From positions 6,758,001 through 6,822,000 of the forward strand of contig NC_088314.1 of NCBI RefSeq assembly GCF_910592395.1: DNA of 64,000 nt. The letters run 5' to 3'. The notes below the pieces were generated by a model. The model ran no database searches. It saw nothing but the letters and a program-made list of their open reading frames with translations, and was not told where the DNA came from. A program made the translations under genes and the position numbers. This document shows positions 1 through 11,931 of the stretch, one piece after another; the stretch's first letter is position 1; each line of letters opens with the position of its first letter. Source of the stretch: Lineus longissimus. Taxonomy: Eukaryota > Nemertea > Pilidiophora > Heteronemertea > Lineidae.

Positions 1-12
1 GTCTGTCAATAG

Positions 13-262
13 ACAATACTTCTAATACACTCTGAGTTTGACCATCAATATCGAAGTGAGCTTGACCGCAAGTGGAATACCAGTATTATCTCATCCTGGT
101 GTCCTCCATCAACTAGCTTTACTTCCAATACAGCTAATGCACGGGCTTACGAAACGTTCCTGCCATGTTTCCGGGCGGTAAAACTGGATCTTATCAGAAA
201 ACTGACGGGAACGTGTCGGGCGTCGGTCGATCACCCTGCCGGCATCGGTGACCACCTAAGTA
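13..262 (+). other. Open frame at window start, possible upstream exon
   Basis: The frame beginning at position 13 stays open across about 250 bases. It encodes a plausible Cys/Trp-containing extracellular stretch (for example ...SSWCPPSTSFTSN...) and ends near a possible GTAAAA donor at about 258. It could be an earlier extracellular exon of the adhesion GPCR that follows, but its phase does not join cleanly to the exon at 311, so it may be chance or may need another exon. No family was recognised. Confidence 0.2.
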
Positions 263-310
263 AAATAAAATCCAATATCGGCAGTGCCAACATGCATTGT
301 TGTGTTTCAG

Positions 311-3300
311 ACAGTTTCTGGCAGACGTTGCGGAGAAAACCGTGTTCACATCAACAATCAGTCATACGTCAGAGTTTTTGAGCGCGTACATCAGAGCAAC
401 CTACAACTTACTGTCAACCGGATATTTCCAAAACTCGCATTCAAGGGTGAGTGAATTATTTTTCACGTCCTGTATATAATCATATTTTGAAACGAATGAA
501 AGAAAGAAGAGATAAGCGAAAGAATCCATTATATTGCACTGGCAGAGCCAGAGTAATTTTTCTTCTCCATTTTGTCAACGCACGCACTGTTTGATATCTT
601 CAGGTAATCCCCCTTAATTGTAATTTTAGGAAAGTAATATCGCGGCCAGCGAGGTGCAAGAAACCCTCGAAACTTTCATGGGAAGGGCTGCCGAATCGCT
701 TCAAACTAACGCTGTTTTCGGAATGCAAGTAGGAGACATAGGTTTGTAGTATGGCGTTGTTTAAACGTGATGTCAATTACGGCGCACTCATAATCAGAAA
801 CGGTGCATGTTATAGCTGCACTTGCGGGGTGCTACATATACCTGATAGGAGGATCTGTTACATCAAATGAACATTTTCGGACACTTTCTGAAAAACCTCA
901 AACCTTTCTCAGAACTACAGTTTTTACTGCTTCCATCTCTTGCACAAACCAAAGTGGTGCTGTGGTTGCCTAACTGTAACCGCTACCGCCAAAACTATAC
1001 CGGCTGTAAACAGTGGCATATTGCAACAAAGTTGTTTTTTAATTTATTATTGTTTTGCAGCCGTTGAAGTGAGCTCTCAATCTGCATTCGAGGTCATGAA
1101 AAAGGGTGCTCGCCTTCCGCGTATTCAAAAGTTGCTTGATGAAGAGTGTCTACTACCACCATCTTACTTCAAGGAACTGCGTGGAACAGCCATCGATGGA
1201 AGTGAAAATGAAAGACCAACTTTTGGTGAGGATTAATTTTTTTCGTTCTTTCTTTCTGTACTTATTTATTTGGTGGACATATGAACGTTTCGTTTTCCCT
1301 TTTTGTCAACGCACGTGAAAAACGTGTTTTTACGCTACACTGACTGCTCCCAAGCTTGGCGCATGCGTTTACACAACTAATGATAAAACGTAGACATTAG
1401 GAGATGACACGAGATTTGATAGGTCGGGTCGGGGTATTTTAGGGAATTGAGGCGGAGGCGTGTGATGAATTCATCCATTTCTTGACCCTTATCTTTCAGA
1501 ACCGCAATACGTGTCGTTTGTCGCTATCAGCATAAGCAAGGAAGCACTGAACCTCCCTCTGCAGCTAGAGGTCGAGTAAGTTAATATCAGTTCATCAACT
1601 AAGGCAATTCAGATTATCACACTCGATTTTTAACACGTTATCTTTATTCACATCTTCAGTGAGAAAAGAAAATGTTTATCTCGAAACCCTTTCACGTATG
1701 TACACAATGTACACATGTTTGTACGTAAGTAATGTCCTGTAATGTACATGTAATGGTTATGTGAAAGATTGAAGTTTATTTTGGCCATCACAAATACATG
1801 TATGCACTCTGAATTCATTTCAAGGATGGTTTTCAAAGCTCAATATATTTCGCGGGTGAATATATCTTGGTTGGCCGATCATCCCTTTGAGGTTTTTCAA
1901 AAGCTCAAAACTCTTTATTTTAAAGAGTGTAGAGAATGCCCTCAGTTTCCGAAATGTAACTTATCATAAAATTCCATTTGCTTCATTCGATTGCAGGCAG
2001 TCTAATGACACTATCGTTACCATGAAGACGAACGTTGTAACATTCTCCACCTCCTTAAAAACACCTCACGATGTTGCCCAACCTGTTGTGGTGGTACTTG
2101 AGCACGCCATACCAGGAAGCAATGACAGCAAGAAGAATGATTCGTACAAGATCGAAACGGATTGTGTCTTTTGGAACTACTCCCTCAGGTATTAATCTAT
2201 CAATGTATCATTATTTTAACGATTTATTCTACCGAGTATGAAGGGGGTAGTTTCAGGAATGCAAGATTTTCATTTTGACAACGCATGCACGTGGCAAACG
2301 CAGTGTTAATAGTGAGGTTTCGCAACCACCCGGTTAGGCCCTTCGACGACGTTTGTCTATTGTTCAGGTAAACTCACACAATAGATAAACGTCGTCGTAG
2401 GGCCTAAACGGGTGGTTGCGAAACCTCACTATTTTACACCGCACTGCTACAAAACTTTGACGCGCGCGTTGCCTTGACAAAACGATACGATGTCGTGCAG
2501 ATTTGAGTCTCGTAGCAAAGAATAAACGGACTATCTGATATTTTCAAACGAAAATCCTACAGCTCTGAACAATACAAGTAACCTAGGTCTTTACTGGCCG
2601 CATTGTCCATTCATTTCAGCCCAGAGACTGGAGGAGCGTGGTCAACGAATGGTTGCCGGCTGAACAGCACCAACGGCACCCATACCATATGTCACTGCAA
2701 TCACTTGACAAGCTTTGCCGTCCTGATGAAGTTCATTCCCTCAGAGTCAGAAGAGGTAAGTTAGTTTAAAAATGTCATGCCCGATTCCTTCTAGTTGTCT
2801 GTGTTCTTTTCCCTGCATTTCGCGAACAAGAGAAGTGGCAGATTTTAACGTAATGAGAAAATCTGAACTTCCTGAAGTCATCAAAAGGCCACCTGAACGA
2901 GTCAATGTTAGAGATTAAACCTTTTTTTCTTTTTCAGACAATGTTAGTGCTGGATATCGTCACCTATGTTGGCATCTGCGTCTCAATATTATCACTCCTC
3001 GCCACATTTGGGGTCTTCCTCTACCTGAACGATATCCTCCATAGCGAGAGGACTACCATCCATAAAAACCTTATGGTAGCGATAGGTCTCGGACAATTAG
3101 TTTTCATCACTGGGATCAATGTGACGAATGATAAGGTCAGTGGATTTGACAAATTCAGAAAATAATCAGCAAGACATAATTTTGACTCTTTTTTTAATAA
3201 ACGTCATGTATCTGAGATTTACCTATGAATCAACTCAGGGTCGTATAGTAGTTTCGTAGCTTTTTTGTAATCGTCCACTACATGAATAAACTCAACATAC

Positions 3301-6300
3301 AAGTCCATGTTGCTTCTCAATGGCATTTCCCCTCTTTTTTTAGATAACGTGTACTGTTATAGCAGTATTGCTGCATCTGTTCTTCTTGGCTAGTTTCATG
3401 TGGATGTTGGCCGAAGGCATTCATCTGTATGCCAAAGTTATTTACGTGTTCACCGGAGGAAGGAATCTTTTGCCATTATTCTATACTATTGGCTGGGGTA
3501 AGTGAGTTTTCTCTTCTCTATATACCATCCTTCCACGGCGGACCTTTGTATCATTCCTAAATAAGCTAAGGGGTTTTGTGCAAGTGTATTTTAGAGACAA
3601 TCCAAAGTCCTGCTATACATGTAAGAGGATGGAACATACTAAGATTTTTAAATCTTCCTCAACGCAGACACGATCTTCACACTCTAGAAGATGGGTTCCA
3701 TTTGCTGCCCTTTGCTGAATACCATCATCATCCACATCGTCTTCAACATCATCATCACCACCATCATCATCATCATCATCCTCGCTTGTGGTCCATTAGC
3801 TTATCTTTGTCATCACCTGCCCGATATATCTTTCCAGGTTTGCCAATTGTTGTTGTCACCGTATCAGCCGGCATACGAATTGATGGATACGGGACGAAGG
3901 ATTAGTAAGTTATTGCCTAAAGCTGGCAACAATGTTGTGATTTCTGGAAATGTATAATCAGTGGTTCTAGCGCCAAAGGTAGACAACCTTAAGATGTCAA
4001 GAAAAAAATCTTGAAAAACATACCAGCTGAACTATTCTTTGCAAAAACGTCGCTTGGGAAAGAGCTGTTATCGGCTAAACATTTTGAGTTCGACAAATAC
4101 ACGAATTCACGAATACACGATAATTATATGATACACCTGATAATATTGAAGGACTCTGGATATACTAACATTTTCATCCTTTCCAGTTGCTGGCTATCAC
4201 TTGAAGATGGTTTGATATGGGCGTTCATTGGTCCAGCATTATGTGTCATTGCGATCAACCTGATGATTCTGGTTCTTGTTGTGAGGATAGTGATTGTCGC
4301 CGCCGGTACCATACCTCAGACTCAAGATCCGAAGCTGATAAGACAGGCATGGTAGGTTACTTGTTTCTACAGAGGCGAATATGTATTGTACATGTATGTA
4401 CTGACCATCGTAAATATGATTTAAACTAGAAGACTCCAATACTGATGATATATATGTTGGCAACAATCGTTATTGATATATTTGTAGAGGCAATATGTAT
4501 GTACTGACCATCGTAAATCCAAGTTAATTTTGAAGTCTCCAAGACTGATCATTTGTTGGCAGCATTCGTAATTTTTCGCAAATGTAACCGACCTAAAATG
4601 TACGACTCGTAAAACATAGAAATACGCCAAACATCTACGTTCGCCTACATTCAAAATTTCCTCCCAGAATCACATGATTGCGATATTGGCTGTGCAAAAC
4701 ATCGCATCATTTCCCCTTCTTTAGGTCTGCCATAAAAGGCATCGTCATACTGACCCCGATACTTGGCTTATCATGGCTGTTCGGGTTTGTAGCCCTCAAC
4801 CGCGACCTGCTCGTGTTCGAATTTCTCTTCACGTTCTGTAACGCTTTTCAAGGACTCTTCATCTTCCTGTTCCACTGCGTTGGAAATTCAGAGGTGGGTG
4901 CAAAGAAATATGCGTTTTTTGTGATAAATAACTTTTAGAACGACTTTTGGGGAAGGCTGTATTGAGGCGGGAGTAACTGGTCTTGGATATAGAGATATCC
5001 CAATGATAGCTAATATGCTATGAATATCATATGTTAAACATTGTTCGGCGAAAGCTCAGAGCACACAGGTAATGGTGCCGGTAAAAAAGCCGCAACATGT
5101 TCATTAATTAGTACATGTATATATATTGCATGTACATCATATATTCCTGTGACGTACGTTTATAGGCGTGTGTGACTAGATGTGGATGATCTCAATATGT
5201 TTGTAACATTCCTTACGCGTAACATTCGAGGTCTGATAAAAACTGATCTGGTAAAACCCGATTTACTATCACTTTCTCTCAGGTGCGATCGGCTTTCAAA
5301 AGAAAACGGGAACAAAGTTCTTTATCCAAAGAACTCCAGAGTGTGCGAATCTCAACTCCAATTACTGGTACATGTAAATCAAATAAGGTAATTTGCAATA
5401 GGTTTTCAACTAGGCAAGTTTTAAAGTAAGTGCATCATCTAGTGTTTTTAAAAAAAAATACGTTGATGACCTGCTGGCCATAAGTACCCGAAAACACATC
5501 CCCACTATCGGCGAATTATGTGGTGGTGCTGAAGATTCCTGTACATATTCCATAAGAAATCTCAAAGCATTCCTATATCTTATTAAAGCCATCTCTGTAG
5601 TCATTTATCGACAACACATATCGATAATTTGTGTTTCAGATGGCTATTCCAATCATTGTCATGAGTCAATACGAAGGTTCCAAAGCAAAGTTAGGGAGCT
5701 GTGGCAGCTTTCGTTCGACTGGCAGCAGGGCTAAAGTGGCTCCAACTAGCCCTGAAGGTCGGTATATACCCTCATCATATACATAACATTCAAAGAAAAC
5801 GCCTGGAATCTGGAATCGATCCAAATTTACGACTGGCTAGGGTTGGTGGACTGAGACGCGCTGATGGACATCGGAGGAGTATCAGCCCTCCTCCCTCCAT
5901 CAGTCATCTCAACTTCCTTTGGCCGATCACTCCCTGTTATCACAACTTCTGCTGATTCTATATTCCCGTAAACTTGTCGTCTTTTTCAGACGTATGGCGG
6001 TGATTGACTGTTAAAACATTTCTCAGCATCTTTTCTTATCTTAAGATGGCCGAACAAATCAGAATGGGAGCGTGACACCCTTAAGCATAGTCGATTGCGT
6101 AACATGTCCAAAGAAAGTCAACATCACCATAGATCAACAACCGTATACAGAGATAGAGGACGACTTTGAGAGTTTTGACAGCATTGGTGTCAGTACATCC
6201 AGTGTTGGGAGTTTGTCCAAGAGCATCGGACACGCCGAAGAAGACGGGAAACTTACAGAGGTAAAGAATAGAGTGGAATGTATGTGTCCTACCCTTAGAG

Positions 6301-6714
6301 TTAATGAGCTTTTTGCAACCCTTTCTGTATCTTCTGGGGATCGAACTGGCTCGGCTTCTGTAAGACTTGTCTTCACATCGAATGACACAACGTGAAAATA
6401 AGTAGACGTCCTCTTAGGTATTACTTGATCAGACAGGCCCAGCTTGTGGAGGCCGGGGTGCATCTAGGTTGCTTCGAAGCAATTTACTGAATACAAACTA
6501 AGTTCCTCCCGTGATCACTGTTTAGCCATGATTGCAAAAGTCCCGATTTCGAAAGGCTATCGCCTGTCAAAATTTGAACGCGTACTATCTTTGGTTTTAG
6601 GTGGAATGCCCTTCTCGTTACATCGTAAGAAAGAGCAAGAACACCGATCTGCCGAATCTTCCGTTTAAAACCAAGCCGATTCTTTATAAGAGGAAGCAGA
6701 AGGATCGATATTAA
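311..6714 (+). CDS. Adhesion G-protein-coupled receptor (5' partial)
   Basis: Surface receptor of the adhesion (GAIN/GPS-7TM) class, latrophilin-like. Exons: 311-446, 630-741, 1061-1225, 1500-1575, 1997-2188, 2620-2755, 2938-3135, 3344-3497, 3838-3904, 4187-4351, 4725-4893, 5283-5387, 6063-6260 and 6601-6714 (stop TAA). All phases are consistent, giving about 661 residues of the C-terminal part. The first exons encode GAIN-like sequence. Exons 1997-2188 and 2620-2755 give the GPS, with C-W, C and [13 protein letters not shown]; autoproteolysis is expected between His-Leu and Thr. TM1-2 lie in 2938-3135, TM3-4 in 3344-3904, TM5 in 4187-4351 and TM6-7 in 4725-4893 ([23 protein letters not shown]). 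The last three exons make a Lys/Arg- and Ser-rich cytoplasmic tail. The true 5' end, and any lectin or EGF modules, lie off the window. The exact subfamily and ligand cannot be told. The seven-membrane part is very secure; the outermost exons less so. Confidence 0.88.
2308..2433. repeat. Near-perfect long hairpin (MITE/foldback-like)
   Basis: The 56-base left arm (2308-2363, starting AATAGTGAGGTTTCGCAACC) is almost exactly the reverse complement of 2378-2433, with a 14-base loop. Weaker outer similarity (GCAGTG on both sides) suggests an older, longer inverted repeat. It sits in the adhesion GPCR intron just before the GPS exon. A miniature foldback element is most likely; a hairpin RNA precursor is possible but the arms are long for an animal pre-miRNA. 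Confidence 0.75.
3721..3783 (+). repeat. CAT/ATC trinucleotide microsatellite
   Basis: Imperfect (ATC)n tract upstream of the 3838 acceptor in the adhesion GPCR. It creates His- or Ile-rich open frames that are not exons. Confidence 0.85.
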
Positions 6715-7079
6715 CTGGTGTGCACGCTGTTGAGAGGATAAATTGGCAATATTCGATGATGTTAATTGAAGATAATAAGAGTATTTCACCTGGGCTATTT
6801 CCATACTCTTTCGATCGGACTAGCCTTTTGAGTCTGGTAAAGATTCGATCTGAGAACGTTCCATGGGTGGAGTTTGGAGTGCGGTTGGGGTTGGGGAATG
6901 TGACTGAGAAACATTATAGCCTATTCCCGGTTTAGTGATATCTCTAACCCAACTTAACTTGAAAGTCGAACAGGTCAACATACTTACATGTAGTACATTG
7001 TAAAATGGGATCTTATAATACAGGCATCTTACATTTAGTAACGGAGTCGATTCGGTGATTCGAATTTCTTTGTACATGC
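6715..7079. other. Intergenic, no gene seen
   Basis: This stretch lies between the adhesion GPCR stop and the retroelement remnant. No AATAAA signal, RNA gene or convincing exon was seen. Confidence 0.4.
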
Positions 7080-7878
7080 AAGAAAATAGCAAGAAGGTCA
7101 AGTCAAGATGGTAAAATTCTGGGGGAAACTGGTCCTACAGGAACAAACTATAGGCGGAAAAATGTATAAAATTGCATACCATAGGCAACAAAACGGTCAA
7201 AATATCAAATGGGTCGCGTTTGTCAAAAATATTTTGGAACTTTGTGGGCTCGGGGACATCTGGCTGACACAGATGTTCCCCAACGTTAATTATCTCGGTG
7301 AAATTGTCAGAAGAGACGACTGCAGGACCAGTATCTCCAAGAATGGCGCAATACTCTGATAAACTCTCCAAAATGTTTGATCTACAGAGAAATCAAGTTT
7401 GCATGGGGTTTTGAGAATTATTTGCTTTGTCTATCTCAAGCCCAACGTATATTACTCTGTAAATTTAGATGTACCAACCATAAACTCCCTATAGAATTAG
7501 TCCGATATAATAATACCCCCCCCCCCCCCCCCCGACTAGAACGTACATGTAATAAATGTAACCTCGGAGTAGTAGGAGATGAATTTCACCACGTCCTCGT
7601 ATGCCCCTTCTTTTCAAACATTCGAGTAAATTACATTCCAGTCGACTTTCACAGATATCCTGATTTATTTAAATATGTAAAACTTTTGAACTCGCCAAAG
7701 AATACATTAATAAAACTAACTAAATTTTTGTCAAAGTCTCTTATCATATTGTAAGCAAATTCGTATTCTTTTGTTGATGTTAAAAAACCTTCGCATGTAT
7801 ATTATGTAATTTTGTTGAGCAATAAACCTTATTCTATTCAATTCTATTCTATTCTATTCTATTCTATTCTATTCTATT
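7080..7878 (+). mobile_element. Decayed 3' end of a non-LTR (CR1/L2-like) retrotransposon
   Basis: Two frames (about 7108-7359 and 7377-7754) together encode the region downstream of the reverse transcriptase in CR1/L2/Jockey-type elements. Seen are W-FVKNIL-GLGDIWLTQ, KFRCTNHKLPIE, and a zinc-knuckle-like C-x2-C ... DEFHHVLVCPFF ... R motif. A frameshift separates the halves, and an 18-base poly-C run (7516-7533) codes a proline run inside the frame. The 3' UTR has AATAAA at 7821-7826 and ends in an (ATTCT)n tail, typical of elements that terminate in short tandem repeats. The 5' part with the endonuclease and polymerase is missing, so this is a dead 5'-truncated copy. Confidence 0.72.
7831..7878 (+). 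repeat. (ATTCT)n tail
   Basis: About nine units of ATTCT close the retroelement remnant; probably its 3' terminal repeat, later expanded as a microsatellite. Confidence 0.85.
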
Positions 7879-8201
7879 TACCATGCTTTACCTTATTGAA
7901 AAGAAGATTGAAAAGATACATGCATTTTGAAAAGTGCTGAATAGGGTGCATGGATATTTGTAAACCCACATTAAGTTTAAACTTACTCAAAGGTCGACCA
8001 GCATCACCTGCTGCAGTAGTTTTGTGTTGCCTTATGCTACATTTAACAATGAATAATTTTAGGCTCCGCTCACGAAGTCCTAGTAAATAATAAGCGTCTT
8101 TAAACTTGAAGAGTCTTTAAAACTTGCGCGGAAATAGCATCGAGGATGCTCCAACTGCATGCACAGGCGATGGTCAGGGGAAATAGTGGTCTTGGCCCTA
8201 T
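7879..8201. other. Intergenic, nothing seen
   Basis: AT-rich stretch between the retroelement tail and the stop codon of the SDR gene on the other strand. No feature could be supported. Confidence 0.4.
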
Positions 8202-11071
8202 CTACTCCCGCTTTCGGTCTTCCTCCAGTAATCTTGGCAGTGGTAATCCACTAAGAACAGTGTATTCCATTATGAAGTCCATGATTTCGACGGGCAACCA
8301 TCGGTTGAGGATTACTATCACCTGGAAACAAAAAGGGACAGTGGTTGACACAGACCGCTGCCTACCGTCCCGGGGTGTCAGTACGCGGCCACTGGCTCAG
8401 TCTCCCACGTGAGGAAGATTGTCCCTACAATCTAAACATGCGAACGTCAACTGCACAGTACATCTCTAACTCTTGTCCCAGTAGATCTGCCCCGTACATT
8501 TCTCCCCTCAATATCTCCCATCTCATGTTCCTTATGCCATAAGCCACCAACTTTGTCATATCTTTCAACCCTACCACTTCGCTCATTTCATTGCCCTGTT
8601 AAATATCTTCCCCTACTATATTTACCTTGTATATATCAAAGCGTTGATTGCTTCCCCCAATCAGGTACCGATCCCGAGGGAAGTGAGCTGCTACTGCCTC
8701 CACCATTTTGTCCACCACGGGTTCCATGCCACGGTAGGTCGTCTCAGCGCTTTCCCTTGTCGCCTGGATCTGGGCGTCAATGTATTCACGCCCGTAGTCC
8801 TGCTGTAGGTCCTCGCCCATTGAGTTCCAAATTGCATTGAAGTCATCTTCGAATGTTAGGCCCTGAGATTATAAGGATGGAAACGGTACCAAACAAGGCA
8901 TAAATAGGTCGATTTAGACCCTTAAAAACTACCGCCCGTAAACGCTATCTCCGTGGCCAAGATACGGTTAATGAAAGTTCGGTCAAAGTTGCTTGATGAT
9001 AATGTAAGGCCACAGCCCCGGTAAAATTATAGCCTATGTGTACATGACTGTGCTCGTACGATCAGCAGTTTTTTCACTGTGGGGCTGAATTGTACTGAGG
9101 CTTTAACTGTACCGCTTTTCCTTACACGTACCAGGTCGCAAACCACCTACGTGTACAACTTCAGCGCGACTATATACGCCATGCATGTTATTCAACTGAA
9201 ATTGCTCTCTTCCACATTCAGCGTGACAACCTCGCTGTCCCCAGCTTGGGTTCAGTGTAACAGTCTCATTCGAGGTATTACTATCCTTGCTTGGGTTCTG
9301 TGTGACTGCATGCCTCACCGTCCTTGATTGGTTAATTTGGCTTGCTAATACATGATCATAAACTGCAAATGCCTTGTAGCTGTCAAGCAGTTCATAAAAA
9401 AGTTACCAATACTCACGTGTGTCGGAACTTTCAGTGCAGCTGTAGTACCTCCGAAGTTGCAGGGTTCTATAATGACCACTTGCACACCCCATTTTCGCAT
9501 TTCAACTCTAAGAATATCGGAAAAGGCTTCCATTCCATACTTCGCAACTGTGTACGCACTACACAACGGGAACGCTGCGATACCTTTTACACTTGTCACG
9601 TTGATAACCCTCCCTATAAAAAGATGAAAATAGTCTCGGCAAAAACATTTTGAAAGTTACATCCCTTAAAAATACTGTACTGCCTGAAGTTTTTTCAATT
9701 TTTAGTTACTAATGTACACTTTAATACTGAATGCAAACCTTTAGTTTTCCTGATCATAGAAAGGCACGCCTTAGCCACTCTTATCATGCCAAAAAGATTA
9801 ACCTCCGCAACCCGTTTATACATCGCCATCGTGCAGAGTTCAGTGTCTCCGAGGAAGTTAATCCCGGCGTTGTTGATAACCGCCCATAGTTCTGGAAGAG
9901 TCAAAAAGTAAAAAGTAAAATGTCCATTCATCCTCCCTGGACTATATCTGCCTTTTTCTGTGAAGCTGACAGGGCCGTATACGCAAGGAAATCTAAGGAT
10001 GGATTACTAGAGGCGGTCATGAATTCCATATTTTCTTAGAGCCTCCTACTGTAAGCCCATAAAAATTGATTTAGGAAGATACTTCTTCCAGACGTTCTGA
10101 AGGTCAATTGCTAAAGATAATGCAACAGAACACAATTATATAAGACCAAGAATGGAAACCAATATGCCAATTTTTACCCTTTATAGAATTTCTTCAGTGT
10201 TTGATTTTGCCAAGTGCGCCGGTACTGTTTCAACCACCAAACCTACCTCCATTAGCCTTCTCATTGATGTACTTCACTGCTTTCTCCACGCTGTCATCAG
10301 AGGTAACGTCAAGGGGGACAATGTGCAATTGATCGGTAGAATCCGCTCTCAGCTGCTGCGCATCTGGTCCGTCAGGGCGGAGGCATCCGGCGAACACCAC
10401 ACAGCCAAGTCTATCTAGGGCCCTGGCACACGCGTGACCAAAACCTGTGCATTAGGAGAGACGGATATTTCTAAACTCGTTTGCTGGTCATCTTCGCGTC
10501 AAACGTTTTCACATGATCACATTGAATTCCAGTAAGGCAATGATGTACATGTACATGTACGTATACGATGGTATAATAACAGTCTTTGATTGTGTTAAGC
10601 AGATTTATACAAGGATCCGAGAGCACTTTAAGGGACTGCTTATAGTTAAGGTGGGGCTTGGACTTATTGGGAGTAATTAGGAGATTTTTTATCAAGAGAT
10701 ATAAAATAAACAATTTTCTAAATTGAACAAACGGTTCGTTGGATATACATATTTGAAATGTTAAAGTAGATTAAATCGTTGGTATCAGGCTTATCAAGTA
10801 TGTGCTTGAAGTTTGTTCAAACTTGTCTAGATTTTTTTAAATTCGGATTTAAGTATAAATTTCGTTTAAACCTACCTGTGTCACATCCTGTAACAAATAT
10901 CGCCTTGCCTTTGATGTCCAACCGCTTTGGTTGGAGGCGAACCATAGCAGCTAATCCGAATAGAATCTGCATCCACATGGCAAAGGTGGCCATTTTGTTC
11001 CCGTCATTGACTATGTAAATTACCAATGCAACCAGGAGGAGGAATCCTCCGAATAATGTTTGTGCTGACAT
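8202..11071 (-). CDS. Short-chain dehydrogenase/reductase, retinol/17-beta-HSD6-like
   Basis: NAD(P)-dependent classical SDR of the membrane-bound retinol/hydroxysteroid dehydrogenase group. Six minus-strand exons: 11071-10876, 10444-10247, 9891-9739, 9613-9417, 8862-8626 and 8321-8202 (TAG). Phases 1,1,1,0,0 close to 366 residues. A hydrophobic N-terminal anchor spans roughly residues 8-21 with a second hydrophobic stretch at about 30-44. The cofactor motif TGCDTGFGH (about 61-69) spans the exon 1/2 junction. NNAG lies near residue 140, and the catalytic Ser and Y-T-V-A-K near 201-207. The last exon gives the C-terminal hydrophobic segment (RWLPVEIMDFIM) expected in this subfamily. The substrate (retinol, steroid or other) cannot be told. 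Length is slightly above the roughly 315-340 residues usual for the group. The start is the ATG immediately before the N-terminal anchor. Confidence 0.88.
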
Positions 11072-11669
11072 TTTGTTTGCATGTGCGGAGAGGAAAAAGG
11101 GAAGGCCAACCTGCCGGAAGTGTAAATAGATAGTAAGTAATCAAATTATCACTGTTGACAACGCGTTGGCCTATTTCCTAATATATATTCAGGTATGCTA
11201 GACGAATTGTGACGTTTGAATGTGTTGGTACTTGATATGCTTTGCCACAATGACTTTTGATTGTGGCCTTGACATGCTTTGTATTATCATATCGCTCAAA
11301 GTCAAGGAAATACAGTCTTGGTCATTAAAGTTAACGAAATTCGACTCGGATTCCTCTGAGAAAAGAATAATCTGTCTTGTTTTCAACACTCTGGAAATAT
11401 TGCATTTTGGCTTACCATCAGATTCATGTATTTATATTTATTAGGCCTGCTGCACATTAAAAGTCTGTAGAAAAACGAATGACGCAGTACCGCTGACAAC
11501 TCGAAAGCACCTTACCTTGCACGATGAACCTGGTAATGAACGAGCTCCGTTCCTAACTTGCCTCCATATAGCGAAATTGCGATGACATCAAAAATATCTA
11601 GGCATATAATTATAGGATTACAAATTAGAAGAAATTCATTAACACAAAATTTTGGTACATCTAATAGGC
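11072..11669. other. Intergenic between divergent SDR and vanin genes
   Basis: About 860 bases separate the two divergent start codons (11071 and 11932). The stretch presumably holds both promoters. No TATA box or other motif stood out except the hairpin that follows at 11670. Confidence 0.4.
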
Positions 11670-11793
11670 AATGGGTGATATGAATAAAGACTAGCAAATG
11701 CTTTTGCTGAAAACTCCATGTACATTTACACTAGGCCTTTCTCTTCAAAACTGAAGTAAAAGCATTTACTAGTCTTTATTCATATCACCCATT
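11670..11793. repeat. Inverted repeat upstream of vanin-like gene
   Basis: The left arm at 11670-11705 (AATGGGTGATATGAATAAAG...) and the right arm at 11758-11793 are reverse complements over 36 bases with one mismatch, around a loop of about 52 bases. It lies 138 bases before the start codon of the pantetheinase-like gene. It could be a MITE remnant or a hairpin in the promoter/5' UTR. Confidence 0.7.
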
Positions 11794-11931
11794 ACCTTGT
11801 AATTGTCCACTTTTTGAATGGTCTAACTGATATGATATCAATCAAGATCATTACGTGACATATTCGCAGACATTTGGCCCATTTTTTCTCAATAAATACC
11901 CATGTATAATGTCTAAATAACACTGCGCACG

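Noticed and set aside
3576-3957. His-rich and Ile-rich ORFs
   Set aside because: Produced by the CAT/ATC microsatellite in a GPCR intron; only 3838-3904 is a real exon.
8599-8635. Read-through end of the SDR protein at a TAG after VNIVGEDI
   Set aside because: A GTAAAT donor at 8625 and a terminal exon at 8321-8202 give the hydrophobic C-terminus expected for the subfamily.
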